Below, piece after piece: positions 1 to 9,428 of a stretch of 64,000 nucleotides of DNA (position 1 is its first letter; every line of letters starts with the position of its first letter). The stretch is from Paenibacillus tarimensis (GTDB taxonomy: Bacteria; Bacillota; Bacilli; Paenibacillales; Paenibacillaceae). A program made the translations under genes and the position numbers. The notes under the pieces are model-generated. The model worked only from the letters and a program-made list of their open reading frames with translations. It was not told the origin of the DNA and searched no databases. The stretch is taken from the NCBI RefSeq assembly GCF_021532315.1, contig NZ_JAKGAO010000015.1, positions 62,001-126,000 on the forward strand, written 5' to 3'.

Positions 1-461
1 CCATTCTTCGTGCCAATAACCGACATGGCAATATGCATCCACTCGCCCGTCGGGTAGGATTTGCCCGGATCAGCGACAATGTCGCCCTCCGCATGCAGGG
101 TGGCGCGCATGTTGCGCGTCAGGAACAGGTAAGGGCCTTCAGGTCCTTGACCAAAATCAAAAATCCTCTCCCACACATTCGAACCCTTGTCAAAATAAAC
201 CCATGTCGACACCGTCACGCCGGACTGGTCGCTTACGCCTTCCAATAGGCCTGCGGGGAGCTGTATGTAGGATGTGCCGCTTGCTCCGCCAGGCAGTGTA
301 ACAGCCGGTCTGCCGCCAACGTTTGACGCCACAGGCAGCTGCCTGCCTGCCGCTTCCGCGTCGTTGCCCTTCCCGGAGCTGTCCTTGCCGATTTGCTCAG
401 CATCATCAAATTTGTACTGCGCAATCAACCGTTCTTTGAATGGTACATCTTCAAATTTCAT
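1..461 (-). CDS. LamG/concanavalin-like domain protein, 5' part (runs off the left edge)
   Basis: The reading frame begins at ATG 461 (AGGAG about 10 bases upstream) and stays open to the left edge, giving about 153 residues without a stop. It starts MKFEDVPFKERLIAQYKFDD. It then shows LamG-type jelly-roll signatures: a VSTWVYFD strand, WERIFDFG, GPYLFLTRN, and PTGEWMHIAMSV. There is no signal peptide, so the protein is probably cytoplasmic. In Paenibacillus such an N-terminal LamG domain is often joined to an intracellular glycosidase, for example a beta-L-arabinofuranosidase. That would suit the pectin and arabinan genes in this window, but the catalytic part lies outside, so the activity is a guess. 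It is divergent from the chemoreceptor gene. Confidence 0.75.
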   Translation of the reverse strand, partial: MKFEDVPFKERLIAQYKFDDAEQIGKDSSGKGNDAEAAGRQLPVASNVGGRPAVTLPGGASGTSYIQLPAGLLEGVSDQSGVTVSTWVYFDKGSNVWERIFDFGQGPEGPYLFLTRNMRATLHAEGDIVADPGKSYPTGEWMHIAMSVIGTKN

Positions 462-722
462 CGAATGCGTCTCCTGTTTCTAATGATTTTTGGTGGTATG
501 ATCTCATCAAGTACGGGTCATGCTCTGGCTGCTCCAGCATGTCATGATAACGCTTTTATCATAACATATCTATGAATCAATTAATACTTACGTAATGAAT
601 GAACAGGTCAATATTAGTGTTACCAATTTTGCAAAAATAGTTGTTATAACTGGAGAAATCACGTGCTGTGCCGCAGAGCAGCGCCATTGTAATAAATAAA
701 AAAAAATTACTCGTAGCAGCTC
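462..722. other. divergent intergenic region
   Basis: This AT-rich spacer separates the LamG gene from the chemoreceptor. It holds the leaders of both genes and no convincing open frame. Only the SigD-like promoter listed separately could be recognised. Confidence 0.5.
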
Positions 723-750
723 TAACATTAATGTCGAAACGTGTCGATAA
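723..750 (+). promoter_or_regulatory. possible SigD-type promoter of the chemoreceptor gene
   Basis: TAAC at 723-726 and GTCGATAA at 743-750 are 16 bases apart. This resembles the flagellar/chemotaxis sigma-D pattern TAAA-N15-GCCGATAT with a few mismatches. The site lies 36 bases before the start codon of a methyl-accepting chemotaxis gene, a typical SigD target. Seen by eye only. Confidence 0.4.
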
Positions 751-785
751 TAACTGTTACATACCAAACACCAAGGAGAGACATC

Positions 786-2786
786 ATGAAGAAAATGTTT
801 AAGAGCTTACGATTTAAGCTCACACTAATTATCCTGCTGCTTACGCTAGTTCCCCTTCTAAGTCTTGCTGCGATTCAGATGGATCAATTCAAGAGCCAGC
901 TTACAAGCAGCATTAACGAGAAGGAAATTGATCTGGCGGAGAGTAACGCGGCTGCTACAGACCGTTGGCTTCATTCGAAAATAAGCGCAACACAAAAGCT
1001 GTTAACAAGTACTCCCGACTTCCACGAGCAGGATATTCTGGCCCAGTATATGGCCGTACAAGCGGTCGTTAACACTGATCCGGAGGTCGCGTTGGCGGTT
1101 GTAGCCAACGCGGATGGTCTAATCCCTGCTGAGGACGGGTCATTTACGGATGTATCGGACCGTGAATATTTTAAGGCAGCCAAAGAGACAAAAGAGCCCG
1201 CGATAAGTGACCTTATCACAATTAGAGGTACCCAAGACCTGGGTGTCTCCATAGCTGTACCGTATTTTGACGGACAGAATCAATTTAAGGGCATTGTTCT
1301 AAACATTGTCTCTATTGAAACCCTGAAGAGGACATTCGAGCAAATTAAAATAGGTGAAACCGGTTTTGGCGCGCTAATCTCCCATTCGGGTGTTACGATA
1401 TACCATCCTGTGGAAGATACGATAAACAAGCACTACAAGGAAGCATTGAAGAATAAAGGCACTCTAGAGGTATTTGATAAAATGATGGCAGAGGAGCGCG
1501 GTCTGGCCTCCTATACCGATGATTCCGGAATAGCCAAGGTCGCTGCCTACGCTACAATCAAAAACACGGGATGGAAGGTCCTTGTAACCGTACCGGAGAA
1601 CGAAGTGTATGACGGACTCCGGAGCAATCTTGACAGGACCCTGCTTATCATCATTTTCATCGTTGTGGCGGTGACTCTGATCTCGATCTTTACAGCAGGG
1701 TTCATCTCGAAACCGGTAAAGCGGTTGTCCGACTTTGTGAACGTGATGGCGGGGGCAGACTTCACCCATTCCCTGCCGGCGAAGCTGCTAAAGCGCAGTG
1801 ATGAGATCGGACAACTAGCCACTTCAGTTGAACAGATGTCCAGCTCCATTCGAGCGGTTCTGGGCCAGGTTGCTGTTGAGACAGAGAACGTTAAAACAAA
1901 CATTGGCCAATCGACATCCAGTATGAGCTCACTGGTCTCGCAGGTGGAGGAGGTATCCGAAACAACCGAGCAGATGTCGGCAGGCATGCAGCAAACGGCA
2001 GCGATGGCTCAGCAGATGAACGCTACCTCCACCGAAATTAAGGAGGCTGTAAACTCAATCGCGATTAAGGCGCAGGACGGCTCCTCCATGGCAGATGAAA
2101 TTGCGGAACGTGCCCAGCATTTGAAGGAATCCGCGGTATCTTCCCGTGATACGGCTCAGGATATCCGCAATGCAATCGACAGCGAGTCGAGGGCAGCCAT
2201 AGGACAAGCAAAGGCCGTAGAGCAAATTCACGTCTTGACGGACTCCATCCTTCAGATTACAGCCCAAACCAATCTGCTGTCCCTTAATGCCGCGATCGAG
2301 GCTGCTCGTGCCGGAGAGGCTGGCAAAGGATTTGCCGTCGTAGCCGGTGAAATCCGTAAGCTGGCTGAGACATCGGCTAATACAGCCGGCGAAATCCAGA
2401 GCGTTGCGGGCCGTGTTATGGATTCCGTTACAGCCCTGACCAGAAGCTCCGAGAAGACGCTGAGATTCATCGACGAGACGGTTATCCAGGACTATAATGC
2501 GATGGTTGCCAATGGTGAGCAGTATTACAGAGACGCAGAGTCGGTTCAATACCTTGTGACAGATTTCAGCGCAACAGCTGAACAGCTGCTGGCATCTATT
2601 CAAAATGTGGCTCAGTCCATCCAAGAAGTGACCGGCTCTAACAGTGAGAATGCTGCGGGTACGCAAAATATCGCCGAGAAAACAACGGAGATGCGCATAC
2701 AATCCGAGCAGTTAGCCCAGCTGATGCTGCAGACAGAGGAAACAGCAGCCCTGTTGTTAGCGGCTGTGTCGAAGTTTAAGGTTTAA
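786..2786 (+). CDS. methyl-accepting chemotaxis protein
   Basis: This is a transmembrane chemoreceptor of 666 residues that signals through CheW/CheA. I chose ATG 786 because AAGGAG lies at 773-778; an upstream in-frame start lacks such a site. The order is a first membrane helix (about 10-32), an extracellular dCache-like sensor (about 35-270, with the [13 protein letters not shown] and [10 protein letters not shown] segments typical of that fold), a second helix (about 285-310), a HAMP linker, and a long coiled-coil signalling domain. The conserved hairpin [19 protein letters not shown] and the following [16 protein letters not shown] are intact. It probably binds a small ligand such as an amino acid or organic acid, but the ligand cannot be read from sequence. 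It is a single-gene unit with its own terminator. Confidence 0.95.
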   Translation: MKKMFKSLRFKLTLIILLLTLVPLLSLAAIQMDQFKSQLTSSINEKEIDLAESNAAATDRWLHSKISATQKLLTSTPDFHEQDILAQYMAVQAVVNTDPEVALAVVANADGLIPAEDGSFTDVSDREYFKAAKETKEPAISDLITIRGTQDLGVSIAVPYFDGQNQFKGIVLNIVSIETLKRTFEQIKIGETGFGALISHSGVTIYHPVEDTINKHYKEALKNKGTLEVFDKMMAEERGLASYTDDSGIAKVAAYATIKNTGWKVLVTVPENEVYDGLRSNLDRTLLIIIFIVVAVTLISIFTAGFISKPVKRLSDFVNVMAGADFTHSLPAKLLKRSDEIGQLATSVEQMSSSIRAVLGQVAVETENVKTNIGQSTSSMSSLVSQVEEVSETTEQMSAGMQQTAAMAQQMNATSTEIKEAVNSIAIKAQDGSSMADEIAERAQHLKESAVSSRDTAQDIRNAIDSESRAAIGQAKAVEQIHVLTDSILQITAQTNLLSLNAAIEAARAGEAGKGFAVVAGEIRKLAETSANTAGEIQSVAGRVMDSVTALTRSSEKTLRFIDETVIQDYNAMVANGEQYYRDAESVQYLVTDFSATAEQLLASIQNVAQSIQEVTGSNSENAAGTQNIAEKTTEMRIQSEQLAQLMLQTEETAALLLAAVSKFKV

Positions 2787-2805
2787 GAAGGTAGAGTAAG
2801 GAAGA

Positions 2806-2839
2806 GGGAGCAGCTGCCGCAAGCAGTCTGCTCCCTTTT
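2806..2839 (+). terminator. rho-independent terminator of the chemoreceptor gene
   Basis: GGGAGCAG (2806-2813) pairs with CTGCTCCC (2828-2835) and is followed by TTTTA. It starts 20 bases after the stop codon. Confidence 0.8.
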
Positions 2840-2891
2840 ATGTTAAACAACTCCAGATACCTCTATTCTTTACTCCCTCCATCTCCTCTGA

Positions 2892-3449
2892 TCAAAAGGC
2901 CTGCTGCGAAAGATGAATGGATTCCAGCTTGTGCATACGGGACAGAAAATCCGGCTTCTGCTTGACCATGCTGCTTCCCAGGTCCAAGGAGCGCAGGTTC
3001 TTCAGCTTCTCCAGCTCAGCGGGCAGCTCTTGAATGGAGCTGTATTGAATCGTTAGCTGCTCCAGCTGCTTCAGCTCCCCAATTTCGGGTGGAATACGGT
3101 CAAGACCGATCTCCTCCTTCGGCTTTGGCCGCCAGCCGGGTGCGGGACGATCTGAGCTGCCGCAGCTGATGCTGAGCTCTCTGAGATTCTTCAGCTTGCC
3201 AATGAATGCAGGAAGGCTCTCCAGATCAGCGGTCATGATCCGCAGGCGCTCAAGCTTGCTCAGCTCAAACAACCCTTCTGGAAGCTGATACAGATCCTGC
3301 TCGAAAATCTCTAAATCACGCAGTTCGGTAAGTTCCCTGATTCGCTCCGGCAGCTCTGTCAGCCTATGACCGCTCAAATACAGCCGGTCTGTCTGGTGCC
3401 CGCTCCGAATTCCGGACGGCCAGATCAATGACCTGCCTGTAAGCTTCAC
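2892..3449 (-). CDS. leucine-rich repeat protein, 5' end possibly frameshifted
   Basis: The protein carries about five leucine-rich repeats of the Lx2LPxx(I/L)xxLxxL type (for example LTELPERIRELTELRDLEIF), so it probably mediates protein-protein contact in the cytoplasm. No signal peptide is present. As it stands the frame starts at GTG 3449, with an unlikely N-terminus (KLTGRSLIWPSGIRSGHQTD). A better-looking N-terminus, MYTDPRGEAYRQVIDLAVRN, begins at ATG 3468 in another frame, behind GGAAGGAAG. It would join the repeats at about 3375 if one base were changed. Either the gene is frameshifted or the base call is wrong. The exact function is unknown. Confidence 0.75.
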   Translation of the reverse strand: MKLTGRSLIWPSGIRSGHQTDRLYLSGHRLTELPERIRELTELRDLEIFEQDLYQLPEGLFELSKLERLRIMTADLESLPAFIGKLKNLRELSISCGSSDRPAPGWRPKPKEEIGLDRIPPEIGELKQLEQLTIQYSSIQELPAELEKLKNLRSLDLGSSMVKQKPDFLSRMHKLESIHLSQQAF

Positions 3450-3609
3450 CCCTTGGATCTGTGTACATTCTCAAATCGTCTGCTTCCTTCCTTCATACAG
3501 ACAGCACTAAACTACCTGTATTATTTTCTAACGCTGACATACTGTTGTCACTGGGACTCCCATATACTGATTAAAGATCGTGAATCCGAAAGCCAAAGGA
3601 GATGTTCCT

Positions 3610-4164
3610 ATGCCAAGCTGCGTAACCATGTACGAGTATCATGCCTGGGCCAACCAAACCATGCTCAACCGGATCGTTGAACTGCCTTCGGGGGTATATA
3701 ATCAGGAAGTGCAGAGCATTTTCCCCTCTGTTGCTACGGTGATGGCCCATATATACACAACAGACTGGACCTGGCTGGCAATCATGGAAGGCATGCCGAT
3801 GACCGAGGCTATGAAGCTTGCCGGGCCTCATGAGGAAGAAGCTCTGAAAGCAAGTCCCCAGGAGCTCTCGGAGCTATTCAAGCTTCTGTCCGCGCGGTAC
3901 CAAGAATTATTCAGAAGAGAGACGAATCTGGAACGGCTGCTCCTGCTCGATAACCCTTACACAGAGGCGAAGGAGATCAGTCTGGACCAAATGGTTATGC
4001 AGGTGGTGAATCACGGAACCTACCACAGGGGAAATGTTTCCGCTATGCTGCGTCAGATGGGCCATGCTTCGGTGATGACGGAATACGCCCTGTTCTGGTA
4101 TGCTGACGGAACTCCAAGCGCTGCTTCGACTGCCAGCGGAAGCATGGGGCAAGCTGAGCTTTGA
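3610..4164 (+). CDS. DinB-family protein
   Basis: This 184-residue protein is of the DinB/YfiT four-helix-bundle superfamily. The start at ATG 3610 follows AAAGGAG at 3596-3602; the longer frame from 3580 lacks a site. The helices carry the expected metal-binding histidines: one in VMAHIYTTDW and two in VVNHGTYHRGNV, the HxxxHRG signature. YEYHAWANQTMLNRI near the N-terminus is the usual first helix. Family members include thiol transferases that use bacillithiol or mycothiol, and DNA-damage-induced proteins of unknown role, so the substrate is open. It is convergent with the next gene; a hairpin separates them. Confidence 0.85.
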   Translation: MPSCVTMYEYHAWANQTMLNRIVELPSGVYNQEVQSIFPSVATVMAHIYTTDWTWLAIMEGMPMTEAMKLAGPHEEEALKASPQELSELFKLLSARYQELFRRETNLERLLLLDNPYTEAKEISLDQMVMQVVNHGTYHRGNVSAMLRQMGHASVMTEYALFWYADGTPSAASTASGSMGQAEL

Positions 4165-4197
4165 CCAGCTCCAGCAGTGTGATTTCGGACTAAAGAC

Positions 4198-4240
4198 AAC
4201 AGGGTCCAAGCGCATTTGATGCAGCCTGGGCCTGTTTTGT
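4198..4240 (+). terminator. hairpin between convergent genes
   Basis: AACAGG-GTCCA (4198-4208) can pair with TGGGC-CTGTT (4227-4236) with one bulge, followed by TTGTTT. It could serve the DinB gene. Confidence 0.5.
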
Positions 4241-4254
4241 TTATGGTAAGAGCA

Positions 4255-5598
4255 TTATTCCTTGCGATCCACGTAAAAGTTCTTATTTCCGATTACCAAA
4301 TCCTCACCTTTGGCACGCTTGGTGTTCTCCAGCACCTCGAAGAATACCTGCTCCCGCTGTCCGTCATCGAATTCCAGAATAATCGTGTTGCCCGAGATTC
4401 GGTAGATGCCAGTGTCCTCCCTGTCAGCGGCAGAATTCGTCACCGCTTGGCCGGAATTCAGAGTACCAAGCGACAAGTCATCACTTTCGAAGGTGCCGTC
4501 TTTGCTCAAGATCAGTGTTTCTGTCCAGTCCGATGAATAAGATGTTACCCCCGCAAGGCCGAAATAGCCTTTATGGATATACTCACCTTTTAACGTCATG
4601 CCCTCTGCGACCGGCTGCACCGGCTCCAACTGAACATTGTTGATCTTCAGCTTGCCGTCCTTTGTAACGAGGATGGAATAGCTCTCTCCGCCGTTTAGTT
4701 GCATCTTCCCGTTCTTGATCGTGTAAGTCTGGCAACCATCCCGCTCGCAGTCTATGGTCTCCGGACCGCCATAGGGCGGTTCACCAACGAATACTATACT
4801 ACCGGCAAAGAAGGTGAACATATCCATGCACAGACCGCCGCATTCATAGCCGTACTGGTCAGCGCGCATACCCGTATACATACCCCGCAGCTTCTTCAGG
4901 TCCGGCTTCCCGCTTGCGGCCTTGTAGTCCCCGCTGCCATACTGTGCCGGCTTGCGGTCATCCTTGGAAGCGGGTGGTTCGGCCACGGATGTATTCGTCT
5001 TGCCGCCAGAGGAGCTTGGACTGCCGCTGTCCGCAGGACGGGAATTACCGGCGCCCTCTGAAGGGTTAGCAGCAGTGGGAGCAGACGCCTGGGTATCATC
5101 CCCAGACAGCTTCGCTTCCATCTCCTCCTTCGTAATCCCAAGCGATTCAAGGAAGGCTTCCGAGATTACGCTTATTTCGCGGCGCGTGCCGTCCCAATAG
5201 ACGACAGCCCCTGTCGCTTCGCCGATGAACCGCAGCGGCACCATTGTGCTGCCGTCTATGATTCTGGCTGGCTGATCCAGCTTAACCGCCCTGCCGTTGA
5301 CCTGCGCTGTTTGTTCATTTATCGTCAAATCTATGGTCAGTCCGGCTTGTGTCCCGGTAACCAAACGCTCTGAACTGTCCCAGCTTACATCCATACCCAT
5401 TGCCTCAAACAGCGGCCGGAACTGCACCAGGGTCGTGCCCTTAACGTTTACAGGTTCCACATCGAACGGGACTTGGCGGAAATCGACAAACACACTAACC
5501 GGTGAGGCAGCTGCATATGCTCGCTGCGGCATCAGCAGTGATATTAGGCTGGATATCAACAGCAGCATAGCCAGGCATACAATAATCTGTTTCCTCAT
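4255..5598 (-). CDS. secreted protein with copper-amine-oxidase N-terminal domain
   Basis: This is a 447-residue exported protein. ATG 5598 follows GGAGGAGGG and opens directly into a signal peptide (MRKQIIVCLAMLLLISSLIS, cleavage after RAYAAA). Residues about 35-130 form the Cu-amine-oxidase-N-like fold that is frequent in Paenibacillus surface proteins: paired VNVKGTTLVQFRPLFEAMGM and DGSTMVPLRFIGEATGA segments, each followed by a VxW strand. A Ser/Pro/Gly-rich linker (about 160-215) leads to a beta-rich C-terminal part with paired cysteines (YGYECGGLCMD, DCERDGC), probably disulfide-bonded. This domain is not itself an oxidase and its role is unknown; it may help in cell-wall attachment. 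Two relatives occur at 17.3 and 62.4 kb. Confidence 0.85.
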   Translation of the reverse strand: MRKQIIVCLAMLLLISSLISLLMPQRAYAAASPVSVFVDFRQVPFDVEPVNVKGTTLVQFRPLFEAMGMDVSWDSSERLVTGTQAGLTIDLTINEQTAQVNGRAVKLDQPARIIDGSTMVPLRFIGEATGAVVYWDGTRREISVISEAFLESLGITKEEMEAKLSGDDTQASAPTAANPSEGAGNSRPADSGSPSSSGGKTNTSVAEPPASKDDRKPAQYGSGDYKAASGKPDLKKLRGMYTGMRADQYGYECGGLCMDMFTFFAGSIVFVGEPPYGGPETIDCERDGCQTYTIKNGKMQLNGGESYSILVTKDGKLKINNVQLEPVQPVAEGMTLKGEYIHKGYFGLAGVTSYSSDWTETLILSKDGTFESDDLSLGTLNSGQAVTNSAADREDTGIYRISGNTIILEFDDGQREQVFFEVLENTKRAKGEDLVIGNKNFYVDRKE

Positions 5599-5765
5599 CC
5601 GCCCTCCTCCCCGCAGCTTAACCTTGAACCCTTTACCCATGACAATATCCGCATCCTCCTTAACTATCCCAGCAAGACTAGTTGCTTCTATGGTACACGA
5701 CATCCCCACATGCTTCCATTAGAAGTATTTAAGGATTGCGAAAGTATGGCGTACAGCAGGCCACG

Positions 5766-5801
5766 ATAAAAGGACCCTGACTGCAAAGCAGCTCAAGGTC
5801 C
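5766..5801 (-). terminator. terminator of the GH43 gene
   Basis: GGACC (5772-5776) and GGTCC (5797-5801) form the outer stem and CTGC/GCAG an inner stem. Read on the minus strand it ends in TTTTAT. It lies 17 bases after the GH43 stop. Confidence 0.75.
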
Positions 5802-5817
5802 CTACATGGATGTGTCT

Positions 5818-7299
5818 TCAATTCACCCGCTCGAAAATCCACTGCTGGACCGTATTGTTCAGGTCCGACCACTGTCCGACATTGACGCCGTCCTCTAGGC
5901 CGCCGTTCGTGACATCCAAATTCTTGCCGCTGTTGCGGTTGCGGATTTCGAAATACTGGTTATTCGTGGAGATGAAGCTCCACTGCTGGTTCAGCCCGCC
6001 GTTGTCCGTGTACTGCGCAACGTTCGCGCCATCGGCTGTTGACCTGCCTGCCACATCCGCTACCTTGCCGCTATGGCTGGCGCGCAGCTTGAAGTAGCCT
6101 CCGGCCACCGGATCAAGCGCCCAGCGCTGGTCACCCGAGCCGTTGTACGTCCACTGCAGAATGTTAGCGCCATCCGCCGTCGAAGCATTGTGGACAGCCA
6201 GCACTTTGCCGCTGTTGCGGTTCCGGATACGGTAGAAAATATCCCCCGTCCCTTCGCCTGAAGGGCGCGCAATAGCTGTTGCCGGATTAACCGGCTCACC
6301 GAACACCGGCGTATCGCCGTTCCAGTTCACCTTCTGAATTCGGGTCGTCCGCTGGTCACCGCAGCCCTGGCCGGAGCCGTCGTTGGCGTGATAGACAATC
6401 CAGTCTTCCGTGCCGTCAGGCGATTTCACGAAGCTGTTATGCCCCGGGCCGAACACGCTGCTTGTTTTCTGGAAGACAGGGTTCGGATTTTTCGTCCAAT
6501 TGCTGGCTACCGTTAAATCCGCATTAATATTGGCCGTCAGCAGCCCCAGCTTGTAATCATCGGTCCAGCAGCCGCTCGCCGAGAAGGTTATGTGAACCTT
6601 CGAGCCGTGCGTAAGGAAGGCTGGTGCTTCATTAACCCGCCCGCCGTATGTTTCCCAGGCGTTAGTAGGCGCGGAGATCATCGTTCCCCGTCCCTGAATC
6701 GCCGTCGGGCTGCTCATCTTCGCAATCATGATGCGCTGCGGCTGACCCGGCGCTATCTCCGACCAGGCGATATACAGCTGGCCGTTGATGTTCGCTACCG
6801 TATGGTCGATCGACCAGTATTCGGCGGTATCCCTCAGCTTGATCGGTGCGGACCAGCTGCCCTCCAGCGGATTCGCGCTAGTATTGCGGATGACCCACAT
6901 CCGCATGTTGGCGTTGTTCGGCTCACTGCTGCCCGCGGAGAAATAGAGATACCAGGCACCATTAATATAGTTCAGCTCAGGCGCCCAGATATTATTGGAA
7001 TAACAGTTCGCGCCCGCGCAGTACGACTGATTCTTGGTGAACACTGTCTTACGGTTGCCATTGCCGATACCCGTCAGCGACGAGGAGCGGACGATATCGA
7101 TTTTGTCCCAATTCTGCGAGGTATGCACAAAATAGTAATAGCCGTCCGTATGCCGCATAACATGCGGGTCAGCCGACGAATACGGCGCCACAGGATTAAT
7201 GAAGGTCGTTGAAGCCGCGCCCGCCTGCAGCGGAAACACGCTAAGCCCAAGAACGAAAGCCAATACGAGCATCAGCATCTGCCTGCTCTGTCTTCTCAT
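5818..7299 (-). CDS. secreted GH43 arabinanase/arabinofuranosidase with ricin-type lectin domain
   Basis: This exported glycosidase of 493 residues probably acts on arabinan or arabinoxylan. ATG 7299 has GGGAGGAA upstream and starts a signal peptide ending QAGAAS (about residue 30). The five-bladed propeller shows the three GH43 acids: D44 in SSADPHV (base), D165 in YWSIDHTV, and E224 in RVNEAPAF (acid). A cysteine pair lies in YCAGANCY. Residues about 370-493 form a ricin-B-type lectin domain (repeated Gln-Trp motifs GDQRW, NQQWSF, VQQWIF), suited to binding plant cell walls. A cre box and a SigA-like promoter upstream point to catabolite repression. It is monocistronic between two terminator or spacer regions. 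The exact substrate within GH43 is not certain. Confidence 0.9.
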   Translation of the reverse strand: MRRQSRQMLMLVLAFVLGLSVFPLQAGAASTTFINPVAPYSSADPHVMRHTDGYYYFVHTSQNWDKIDIVRSSSLTGIGNGNRKTVFTKNQSYCAGANCYSNNIWAPELNYINGAWYLYFSAGSSEPNNANMRMWVIRNTSANPLEGSWSAPIKLRDTAEYWSIDHTVANINGQLYIAWSEIAPGQPQRIMIAKMSSPTAIQGRGTMISAPTNAWETYGGRVNEAPAFLTHGSKVHITFSASGCWTDDYKLGLLTANINADLTVASNWTKNPNPVFQKTSSVFGPGHNSFVKSPDGTEDWIVYHANDGSGQGCGDQRTTRIQKVNWNGDTPVFGEPVNPATAIARPSGEGTGDIFYRIRNRNSGKVLAVHNASTADGANILQWTYNGSGDQRWALDPVAGGYFKLRASHSGKVADVAGRSTADGANVAQYTDNGGLNQQWSFISTNNQYFEIRNRNSGKNLDVTNGGLEDGVNVGQWSDLNNTVQQWIFERVN

Positions 7300-7412
7300 C
7301 ACTTTATTCCTCCCCATCATGTTCATAATCTGGTTCAGCCAGCTCATCAAGCAGACCAATAACCGCCTACATCCTGATTCCTACTGTTCAACTGCCTCCT
7401 TTCTCAGTTTTG

Positions 7413-7426
7413 TGAATACGCTTACA
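7413..7426 (-). promoter_or_regulatory. cre box (CcpA site) before the GH43 gene
   Basis: On the minus strand the site reads TGTAAGCGTATTCA, a full match to the catabolite-responsive consensus TGNAANCGNWNNCW. It lies about 115 bases upstream of the start, just downstream of the probable -10, where CcpA would block transcription. Confidence 0.65.
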
Positions 7427-7445
7427 TTTTTGTTACAATTACATT

Positions 7446-7475
7446 ATACCGGACACAAGAGGAAAAACAACCAGG
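7446..7475 (-). promoter_or_regulatory. probable SigA promoter of the GH43 gene
   Basis: On the minus strand TTGTTT is followed after about 16 bases by a perfect TATAAT -10. The cre box starts about 20 bases downstream, close to the expected start of transcription. Confidence 0.45.
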
Positions 7476-7564
7476 AATTAACTAATTAATAGTTTGGTTA
7501 ATCTGATTGATTAGCCCCATCGCAACCTGAGTTTTCTAGGCCATTCACACCCCTGCCTCGGTCT

Positions 7565-8746
7565 TCAGCTCTGAACCCACGCCCGTTCTGGTATCCAGTT
7601 TTGCCGCCTTATGGTTCCGCGGAACATAATATTTGCCAGCAGCAGTATTGGAGCCATCACGAAGAGAATGAATTTGAAAGCACCAGACAGACCAAAGAGG
7701 TCTGCTAGAAATCCGTACGCCGAATTACTCAACATGCCTGTTACGCCGACCATAAAGTAAACAAACGATAATGTTGACGACCGGTAAGCAGGTTGAATGG
7801 ACTGATTGAGCAGCGAAAATTTACTGGCCGTATACATGCTCATGATCAGCGTGGACAGCAGAAAGAATATTAATACGAACCACCCGCGGCTCGACACAAT
7901 GCCATAAACAGCACCTAGAGCGAGGAAGGGGAGGATAGCGAGTACCCCTGCACCTGACAGATAACGGCGAATTCGAGGCAGAATGAAATAGGTCATGAAA
8001 GCACCGGCAATAAAGCCCATCTTGCAAAGTAACCGATTTCTTCATTCGAAAACCCGGCGTCCTTCAGGAAGACAGGCAGGAAATTTTCGAGAGGAATATG
8101 TACCGCATCAATAGCAAAGCCGAGGATAACAAAATAATAAATAATCCTGGAAGCAAATATAGGCCTTAGATTATGAAGGGGATGCTTCCTCAGCAAGCTG
8201 GGACCCGCGTTCTGCTCCACGTTCAGACCTTGAGGAACCGATACGAACTTCCAGAGAAGAACGAGCGACAGCAAACATGTGAAAGCGCTGCTGTAAAAGC
8301 AAAAGGCATAGCCGGCAAACGCTGACATCAGACCGGCACCAAGAGCAGATAGACCCAGAGCGATTCTGTAAAACAAGCTGTACAGTGCGCTATACCGGTC
8401 TTCATAGCCTGCGGGAATAGAATCGAAGAATAGAGCATCAATGGCCCCGGAGATTAAGCAGTAGCCGACCGTATGAAGGATGATGACCCCAACGACAACC
8501 TGCGGCGGAATCCATATATAGAGTAAATATGCTGCAGCGGATAACCCGAGACCGATCATCACGATGTTCTTCCTGCCCCAGCGGTCTGCAAGCAGTCCTC
8601 CGTACCGCAAAGGCCAGGCTGATGGTAACGAGCGACAGGCCGCTTTCCGCCAGGAATACGGCAAATATAAGTGTGAAAAAATTGAGTTCATACAAAAAAT
8701 CAATGAGTGTAAGCCAGCGTGCTTGGACAGTCTGTCTATTTACCAT
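7565..8746 (-). pseudogene. MFS transporter broken by two frameshifts
   Basis: Three overlapping frames on the minus strand together make one major-facilitator permease of about 390 residues. The N-terminus runs from 8746 (LIDFLYELNFFTLIFAVFLA) to about 8610. The middle follows in another frame from about 8615 to 8025, with the MFS loop 2-3 motif GLLADRWGRKN. The C-terminal half follows in a third frame from about 8020 to 7565 (MGFIAGAFMTYFILPRIRRY). The joints are at about 8612 (after ISLAFA) and about 8022 (after EEIGYFA), each needing a one-base change. About twelve membrane helices remain recognisable. It is most simply a decayed drug or sugar-efflux-type transporter; two base-call errors are the alternative. 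Confidence 0.8.
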
Positions 8747-8843
8747 AAACGTTACTTCGGTTAAAAACCGTATCCCTCAATTCAAAAGATTGTATATGCC
8801 TCCAAGTTCCTATTATTACTGCTTCGTGTGAGATGGTTTAGTA

Positions 8844-9428
8844 TCAAACCTCGGTCTCTAAAAATCGAACAACATCTTTGAGTACAGCCTCATTTTCCCT
8901 GACAAAATCCTCAGAGGATGGTATTGAGGATTGTGTATGTGTAAGTTGAAGATGTATGAGTATATTTTTAAAGGAAAGGATAGAATTAAAGTCTCCTGTA
9001 TTTCCTTCAACATCTGGTTTAAAATATAGCAGATTGTTCCCTTGGTCTACTTCTGTATATATCCATCCGATGATTAACTCATACCCATTTGTAGTATCTT
9101 CATATGTTAAAAAATACTGTGTAGAATCCTCGAAATCATTCTTTAGACTCAAATATTCCTTTTTGTCAAAAGACATATCTCCACTGACTATAACAATAGT
9201 CGGACTTTCTAGAGTGGATTCAGTTAACTTCATTGGTATGGTAGAGAAGTTTAGTTTTTCCTTAGCAGATTTTATCACATCTACATATTGATCATACGAA
9301 AGCACTACTTGTGGGTTTTGATCATTTGTCAAGCTAGTGGATAACATACTCTCATCATTGCTGTTACAAGCTGTTAAATTTATGAGTAACGCTAGAACCA
9401 AGATTGAGAAGCGAATTATTTTTTTCAT
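8844..9428 (-). CDS. putative lipoprotein of unknown function
   Basis: This is a 194-residue predicted lipoprotein. ATG 9428 follows AAAAGGTGG by 11 bases and opens with MKKIIRFSILVLALLINLTAC, a classic lipobox with the acylated Cys at about residue 21. The rest is hydrophilic with alternating short strands and helices, and no known domain was recognised. Its AT-rich codon use contrasts with the genes on both sides, which suggests it was acquired with the AT-rich patch to its right. It has no obvious partner gene. Confidence 0.75.
   Translation of the reverse strand: MKKIIRFSILVLALLINLTACNSNDESMLSTSLTNDQNPQVVLSYDQYVDVIKSAKEKLNFSTIPMKLTESTLESPTIVIVSGDMSFDKKEYLSLKNDFEDSTQYFLTYEDTTNGYELIIGWIYTEVDQGNNLLYFKPDVEGNTGDFNSILSFKNILIHLQLTHTQSSIPSSEDFVRENEAVLKDVVRFLETEV

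Noticed and set aside
2055-2702. Minus-strand frame of 215 codons within the chemoreceptor
   Set aside because: Opposite a complete chemoreceptor signalling domain; no start site or domain.
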